From Viridibacterium sediminicola (GTDB lineage: Bacteria; Pseudomonadota; Gammaproteobacteria; Burkholderiales; Rhodocyclaceae), in the NCBI RefSeq assembly GCF_039631295.1, contig NZ_JBDIVE010000007.1, positions 124,001 to 188,000 on the forward strand: 64,000 nucleotides of DNA, given 5' to 3'. Positions within the stretch are counted from its first letter, which is position 1; each line of letters starts with the position of its first letter. Made by a program: the position numbers and the translations under genes. Positions 59,302 to 64,000 of this stretch are shown one piece after another. The notes under the pieces were generated by a model. The model saw only the letters and a program-made list of their open reading frames with translations, was not told the DNA's origin and ran no database searches.

Positions 59302-60840
59302 TCAGGCTGCGCGTGAGAGATCCGCGGTTTTGTCCGGCCGGCATTCGCGCACCAGCAGCACCTTGCCGTCGTCGTCCACGGTCTCCAGCTTGACCGTGAA
59401 ACCCCACAGGCGGGCGATGTGGCGCAGCATCTCCGGGCTGGTGGTGCCCAGCGGGCGACGTTTGTAGGACTGATGGCGCAGGGTCAGTGTGCGGTCACCC
59501 CGCACATCGACATTCCAGACCTGCACATTGGGCTCGCGCGCGCCGAGGTTGTATTGCTCGGAGAGGGATTCACGCAGGCGCTGATAGCCCGCATCATCAT
59601 GGATGGCGGTGATTTTCAGGCGCGCCTCGCGATCGTCGTCCTGAATCGCGAACATGCGCAGCTCGCGCATCAGCTTGGGCGAGAGGAATTGCGCGATGAA
59701 GCTCTCGTCCTTGAAGTTGCGCATCGCGAAGTCGAAGGTCTCGCGCCAGTTGGAGCCGGCGATATCGGGGAACCAGCGTCGGTCTTCATCGCTGGGCGAT
59801 TCGCAGATGCGGCGGATATCGGTCCACATCGCAAAACCCAGCGCGTAGGGATTGATGCCGCGATACCAGGCGGCGTTATAAGGCGGTTGCATCACCACAT
59901 TGGTGTGCGAGTGAAGGAACTCCATCATGAAACTGTCGGCCAGCAAGCCCTCGTCGTAGAGCGTATTGAGCAAGGTGTAGTGCCAATACGTGGCCCAGCC
60001 CTCGTTCATCACCTGGGTCTGGCGCTGCGGGAAGAAGTATTGCGAGACCTTGCGCACGATGCGCACCACTTCGCGCTGCCAGGGTTCGAGCAGGGGCGCA
60101 TTCTTTTCGAGGAAGTAGAGCAGATTCTCTTCCGGCTCCGGCGGAAAGCGTCGCTCGTTTTGCTGCGAGGCGCGGGCTTCCAGCTGCGGCAAGGTGCGCC
60201 ACAGATCGTTGACCTGTGATTGCAGATAGTCCTCGCGCTCCTTCTGGCGCATTTTCTCTTTCTCGATCGACAGCTTGGGCGGGCGCTTGTAGCGATCCAC
60301 GCCCACGCTCATCAAGGCGTGGCAGGAGTCGAGCAGCAGTTCGACCGCTTCTTCGCCGTAGCGCTCCTCGCATTCGGAGAGGAAATTGCGCGCAAAGATC
60401 AGGTAGTCGATGATCGCGTCCGCATTGGTCCAGGTGCGGAACAGATAGTTACCCTTGAAGAAGGAGTTGTGGCCGTACGCCGCGTGCGCAATCACCAGGG
60501 CCTGCATCGGCAAGGTGTTCTCCTCCATCAGGTAGGAGATGCAGGGGTTGGAGTTGATGACGATCTCGTAGGCCAGACCCATCTGGCCGCGCCGGTAGCT
60601 CTTCTCGGTGGCGATGAACTGTTTGCCGAAGCTCCAGTGGTGGTAATTGACGGGCATGCCCACCGAGGCGTAGGCATCCATCATCTGCTCGGCGGTGATC
60701 ATCTCGATCTGGTTCGGATAGGTATCCAGTCCGTAAGCCTCGGCGACCCGCTGGATCTCTTTCTGATAGGTTTCGATCAGCTCGAACGTCCACTCCGAGG
60801 GAGCGGGCAGGGGCTTGCGCGTACGTTTCTTGGTGACCAT
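59302..60840 (-). CDS. SpoVR/YcgB family protein
   Basis: 512 residues of the SpoVR family: MVNYHHWSFGK-type block (here PVNYHHWSFGKQF), MEENTLPMQALVIAHAAYGH, NEGWATYWHYT and the C-terminal GDRTLTLRHQSYKRRPLG. Named for a B. subtilis cortex mutant, but in non-spore-formers it is encoded with the PrkA kinase and YeaH, as here, and belongs to the stationary-phase/starvation response. Biochemical role unknown. Gap to yeaH is 58 bp. Confidence 0.93.
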   Translation of the reverse strand: MVTKKRTRKPLPAPSEWTFELIETYQKEIQRVAEAYGLDTYPNQIEMITAEQMMDAYASVGMPVNYHHWSFGKQFIATEKSYRRGQMGLAYEIVINSNPCISYLMEENTLPMQALVIAHAAYGHNSFFKGNYLFRTWTNADAIIDYLIFARNFLSECEERYGEEAVELLLDSCHALMSVGVDRYKRPPKLSIEKEKMRQKEREDYLQSQVNDLWRTLPQLEARASQQNERRFPPEPEENLLYFLEKNAPLLEPWQREVVRIVRKVSQYFFPQRQTQVMNEGWATYWHYTLLNTLYDEGLLADSFMMEFLHSHTNVVMQPPYNAAWYRGINPYALGFAMWTDIRRICESPSDEDRRWFPDIAGSNWRETFDFAMRNFKDESFIAQFLSPKLMRELRMFAIQDDDREARLKITAIHDDAGYQRLRESLSEQYNLGAREPNVQVWNVDVRGDRTLTLRHQSYKRRPLGTTSPEMLRHIARLWGFTVKLETVDDDGKVLLVRECRPDKTADLSRAA

Positions 60841-60898
60841 CAGCTGCCGCCTTTCATCACAAATCGGGCTGTCGGGGCTTGCCCCGGCAGCGCCTCAG

Positions 60899-62167
60899 TC
60901 AAAGCAGGGTCTTTTTGAACAATTCGCGGAACACCGGGTAAATGTCGCCATAGTTTTCAATGCGTTGCATGGCGAAGTTGCTGTGCGTGCCGAGCAGTTT
61001 TTCGTACTCGCGCCACAGGTTCTGCGGCTCGCCCGGCGTGATCTCGATATAGGCGAGAAACTGTACGAAAGGCAGGATGGCGCTGGAGAGCAGCTCGCGG
61101 CAGCGCGGCGAATCGTTCTCCCAGTTGTCGCCGTCCGAGGCCTGGGCGCCGTAGATGTTCCACAGGCCTGAGGCGTAGCGCTCCTGGATGATGTCGCGCA
61201 TCAGGTCCAGCGCGCTGGAGACCACTGTGCCGCCCGATTCCCGTGAGTGGAAAAAATTCTCCTCGTCGACTTCTTTGGCGACCGTGTGGTGGCGGATGAA
61301 GACCACTTCGATCTGCTCGTAGGTGCGGGTGAGGAACAGGTAGAGCAGCATGAAGAAGCGCTTGGCGGTGGCCTTCTTCTCCTCGTCCATCGAGCCGGAG
61401 ACATCCATCAGGCAGAACATCACGGCCTGAGTCGAGGGCTGTGGTAGGCGGATGCGGTTGTTGTAACGCAGGTCGAAGGTGTCGAGGAAGGGAATGCGTT
61501 CAAGCTTGGCGCGCAAGCGCCCGGCTTCTTCCTTGAGCGCCAGGATGCGCTCCTCGTCACGCGGCGTGAGCGCTTCGAGTTCGGCGATCTCGGCATGCAG
61601 CTCGCGCAGCCGGGCGTTGTAGGGCGAGCCCAGCGCCAGCCGCCGCCCCAGCGCGCTGCGCATCGAGCGGACGAGGTTGAGATTGGCTGGCACGCCGTCG
61701 GCCGAAAAGCCCGCGCGCTGCGATTTGTATTCAGGAATCTTGGCCAGCTGGGTTTTGACCAGGTTGGGCAGGGCCAGATCGTCGAAGAAAATGTCGAGAA
61801 ACTCTTCGCGTGAGAGCTGGAACACGAAGTCGTCTTCCGAGGCGGCATCTTCGCTGGCGCCTGAGCCGCCCCCACCACCACCACCGCCACCTTGCGGGCG
61901 ATTGACTTCATCGCCGCTGGAGAACTGGTCGTTGCCGGTGTGCACCTGATCCCAGACGCCGCCTTCGCCATGCTGGAAGTGCGGTTCCGACAGATCTTTG
62001 CTTGGGATCGAAACGCTCTCGCCCTTGTCCAGATCCTTGATCGAACGGCCATCGATGGCGTCAGCCACCGCCTTGCGAATCTGCCCCTTGAAGCGGCGCA
62101 TGAAACGCTGGCGGTTGACCGCGCTTTTGTTCTTGCTGTCAAAACGTCTATCGACAATGCGAACCAT
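60899..62167 (-). CDS. yeaH: YeaH/DUF444 family protein
   Basis: 422 residues. N-terminus IVDRRFDSKNKSAVNRQRF is the family start, chosen over an in-frame extension to 62236. A Gly-run linker (about residues 100-112) is followed by a von Willebrand A-like domain with a MIDAS-type CLMDVSGSMDEEKK. Works with the PrkA-type kinase encoded upstream; YeaG-YeaH of E. coli are induced by nitrogen and carbon starvation. Confidence 0.92.
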   Translation of the reverse strand: MVRIVDRRFDSKNKSAVNRQRFMRRFKGQIRKAVADAIDGRSIKDLDKGESVSIPSKDLSEPHFQHGEGGVWDQVHTGNDQFSSGDEVNRPQGGGGGGGGGSGASEDAASEDDFVFQLSREEFLDIFFDDLALPNLVKTQLAKIPEYKSQRAGFSADGVPANLNLVRSMRSALGRRLALGSPYNARLRELHAEIAELEALTPRDEERILALKEEAGRLRAKLERIPFLDTFDLRYNNRIRLPQPSTQAVMFCLMDVSGSMDEEKKATAKRFFMLLYLFLTRTYEQIEVVFIRHHTVAKEVDEENFFHSRESGGTVVSSALDLMRDIIQERYASGLWNIYGAQASDGDNWENDSPRCRELLSSAILPFVQFLAYIEITPGEPQNLWREYEKLLGTHSNFAMQRIENYGDIYPVFRELFKKTLL

Positions 62168-62272
62168 GGTCTGGTGAGGTACGAGGCGAGCGCTTCTGGC
62201 TGTCTTGCAGGCGCTGATCCACCGCCAGCAAGACACGCAGAGCCCTCGGCTCGCGCCTTTCTCCTCAAAAAA

Positions 62273-64000
62273 TCAAGACGATTTGCGCACGCGCAGGTAC
62301 CAGTCGCACAACAGGCGCACCTGGTTCTCTGTATAGCCCTTGCTGATCATGCGATTGACAAAGTCCTGATGTTTTTTCTGCTCGTCGGCGCTGGCCTTGG
62401 GCGAGAAGGAGATCACCGGCAGCAGGTCCTCGGTGTTCGAGAACATCTTCTTCTCGATCACGGCGCGCAGCTTTTCGTACGAAGTCCAGCTCGGATTCTT
62501 GCCGTTGTTCTTGGCGCGGGCACGCAGCACGAAGTTCACCACCTCGTTGCGGAAGTCCTTGGGATTGCTGATGCCCGCGGGCTTCTCGATCTTCTCCAGC
62601 TCATCATTGAGCGAGGCGCGATCAAAGATCTCGCCGGTGTTGGGATCGCGGAATTCCTGATCCTGGATCCAGAAGTCGGCATAGGTCACGTAGCGGTCGA
62701 AGATGTTCTGGCCGTACTCCGAATACGATTCGAGGTAGGCGGTCTGGATCTCCTTGCCAATGAACTCGGCGTAGCGCGGCGACAGGTATTCCTTGATGAA
62801 GGCGGTGTACTTCTGGTCGATTTCGGGCGGGAACTGCTCCTGCTCGATTTGCTGTTCCAGCACGTACATCAGGTGCACCGGGTTGGCAGCCACCTCGCGA
62901 TGGTCGAAATTGAACACCCGCGATAGCACCTTGAACGCAAAGCGCGTGGACAGCCCGGTCATGCCTTCATCGACGCCGGCGTAGTCGCGGTACTCCTGGT
63001 AGCTCTTGGCCTTCGGGTCGGTGTCCTTGAGATTCTCGCCGTCGTAGACCCGCATCTTGCTGAAAATGCTGGAATTCTCGGGCTCTTTCATGCGCGAGAG
63101 CACGGCGAACTGGGCCAGCATCTTGAGCGTATCGGGCGCGCAGGGCGCTTCGGTCAGCGAGCTGTGCTGCAGCAGCTTCTCGTAGATTTTCACCTCGTCC
63201 GAGACGCGCATGCAGTAGGGCACCTTGACCGTGAAAATGCGGTCGAGGAAGGCCTCGTTGTTCTTGTTGTTCTTGAACTGCTGCCATTCGGATTCGTTCG
63301 AGTGGGCGAGAATCACGCCGTCGAAGGGAATCGCGCCGAAGCCCTCGGTGCCCTTGTAGTTGCCTTCCTGGGTGGCGGTCAGCAGCGGGTGCAGCACCTT
63401 GATCGGCGCCTTGAACATTTCGACGAATTCAAGCATGCCGCGATTGGCCAGGCACAGGCCGCCCGAATAGGAGTAGGCGTCAGGATCGTTTTGCGAGAAC
63501 TGTTCAAGCATGCGGATATCGACCTTGCCGACCAGCGAGGAGATGTCCTGGTTGTTCTCGTCGCCGGGCTCGGTCTTGGCGACCGCAATCTGGCGCAGCG
63601 AAGAAGGGCGCAGCTTGACGACGCGGAACTTGGTCACATCGCCATTGAATTCGTGCAGGCGTTTGACCGCCCAGGGCGACATGATGGTGTTGAGATAGCG
63701 CCGAGGAATGCCGTAGTCATCTTCGAAGATGCGTCCGTCTTCGGCCGGATCGAACAGGCCGAGCGGCGACTCATGCACCGGCGAGCCCTTGATTGCGTAG
63801 AACGGTAGCTTCTCGGCCAGCGATTTGAGCTTTTCGGCCAGCGAGCTTTTGCCGCCACCGACCGGGCCCAGCAGGTAGAGGATCTGCTTCTTCTCTTCGA
63901 GCCCCTGAGCAGCGTGGCGGAAGTAGGAGACGATGTCTTCGATCACCTCTTCCATGCCGTAGAACTCACGGAAGGCAGGGTAGATCTTGATCACCTTGTT
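62273..64000 (-). CDS. yeaG: PrkA-type serine protein kinase (YeaG), N-terminus outside the window
   Basis: The visible 575 or so residues cover most of a protein usually about 640 long; the frame runs through the window edge (NKVIKIYPAFREFYGMEE), so the first 65-70 residues are missing. AAA-like P-loop LLGPVGGGKSSLAEKL, then the PrkA C-terminal kinase domain. First of the yeaG-yeaH-spoVR set, transcribed leftward, with 105 bp before yeaH. Confidence 0.93.
   Translation of the reverse strand, partial: NKVIKIYPAFREFYGMEEVIEDIVSYFRHAAQGLEEKKQILYLLGPVGGGKSSLAEKLKSLAEKLPFYAIKGSPVHESPLGLFDPAEDGRIFEDDYGIPRRYLNTIMSPWAVKRLHEFNGDVTKFRVVKLRPSSLRQIAVAKTEPGDENNQDISSLVGKVDIRMLEQFSQNDPDAYSYSGGLCLANRGMLEFVEMFKAPIKVLHPLLTATQEGNYKGTEGFGAIPFDGVILAHSNESEWQQFKNNKNNEAFLDRIFTVKVPYCMRVSDEVKIYEKLLQHSSLTEAPCAPDTLKMLAQFAVLSRMKEPENSSIFSKMRVYDGENLKDTDPKAKSYQEYRDYAGVDEGMTGLSTRFAFKVLSRVFNFDHREVAANPVHLMYVLEQQIEQEQFPPEIDQKYTAFIKEYLSPRYAEFIGKEIQTAYLESYSEYGQNIFDRYVTYADFWIQDQEFRDPNTGEIFDRASLNDELEKIEKPAGISNPKDFRNEVVNFVLRARAKNNGKNPSWTSYEKLRAVIEKKMFSNTEDLLPVISFSPKASADEQKKHQDFVNRMISKGYTENQVRLLCDWYLRVRKSS

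Noticed and set aside
1..64000. CRISPR arrays, tRNA or rRNA genes, prophage or transposase genes
   Set aside because: No regularly spaced repeats, cloverleaf-like sequence or recognisable phage or transposase protein was seen on either strand.

Overview
This is about 64 kb of chromosome from a GC-rich betaproteobacterium. The gene content fits the Rhodocyclales/Burkholderiales side: a fimV-truA-trpFBA-accD-folC-SPOR-cvpA-purF-metZ block, a DUF2863 gene, a bioF-bioH-bioC-bioD operon, and ppsA with its regulator ppsR. I saw no rRNA, tRNA, CRISPR array, prophage, transposase or integrase. Most of the window is ordinary core metabolism with short spacers and overlapping genes; the accessory material lies at 2.3-3.1 kb and 33.4-37.2 kb.

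Layout. 0-6.5 kb: an AddB/AddA-type recombination nuclease-helicase pair, split by a small VapBC-like toxin-antitoxin module. 6.5-8.9 kb: a CBS-domain protein and a long-chain acyl-CoA ligase. 8.9-13.4 kb: acetolactate synthase ilvB-ilvN behind a valine-rich leader peptide and an intrinsic terminator (a classical attenuator), then aroC and an M48 lipoprotein protease. 13.5-28.4 kb: asd (with a possible threonine-rich leader), fimV, a membrane protein, truA, trpF-trpB-trpA, accD, folC, a SPOR protein, cvpA, purF and metZ.

28.6-33.4 kb: a polar amino-acid ABC transporter operon (ATPase, class IV aminotransferase-like protein, binding protein, two permeases, GntR regulator). The aminotransferase-like protein lacks both the PLP lysine and the cofactor-nitrogen glutamate of its family. 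33.4-35.3 kb: a gene-poor, repeat-rich stretch holding one lower-GC gene bounded by integron attC-like sequences, which looks like a solitary gene cassette. 35.3-38.7 kb (minus strand): a small lipoprotein, a stand-alone polyketide-synthase-type acyltransferase, a hexose-6-phosphate mutarotase and 3-methyladenine glycosylase I.

38.8-45 kb: a Pat-like protein acetyltransferase, ppsR, and the divergent ppsA. 45-47.7 kb: an M23 peptidase, a membrane coiled-coil protein, a bactofilin and a secreted SNase-like protein, probably an envelope or cell-shape cluster. 47.7-52.2 kb: DUF2863 and the biotin operon. 52.4-55.8 kb: a long membrane pyrophosphatase with the potassium-independent lysine signature, and a VC0807-like membrane protein. 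55.8-58.1 kb: a KdgF cupin divergent from a PL2 pectate lyase, a small uronate/pectin pair. 58.1-64 kb: a membrane protein and the SpoVR/YeaH/PrkA stress-kinase set, with prkA cut by the window end.

Start codons were moved from the longest open frame where a ribosome-binding site, family N-terminus or signal peptide argued for it. Family names are from recognition of motifs and sequence; no database search was possible.
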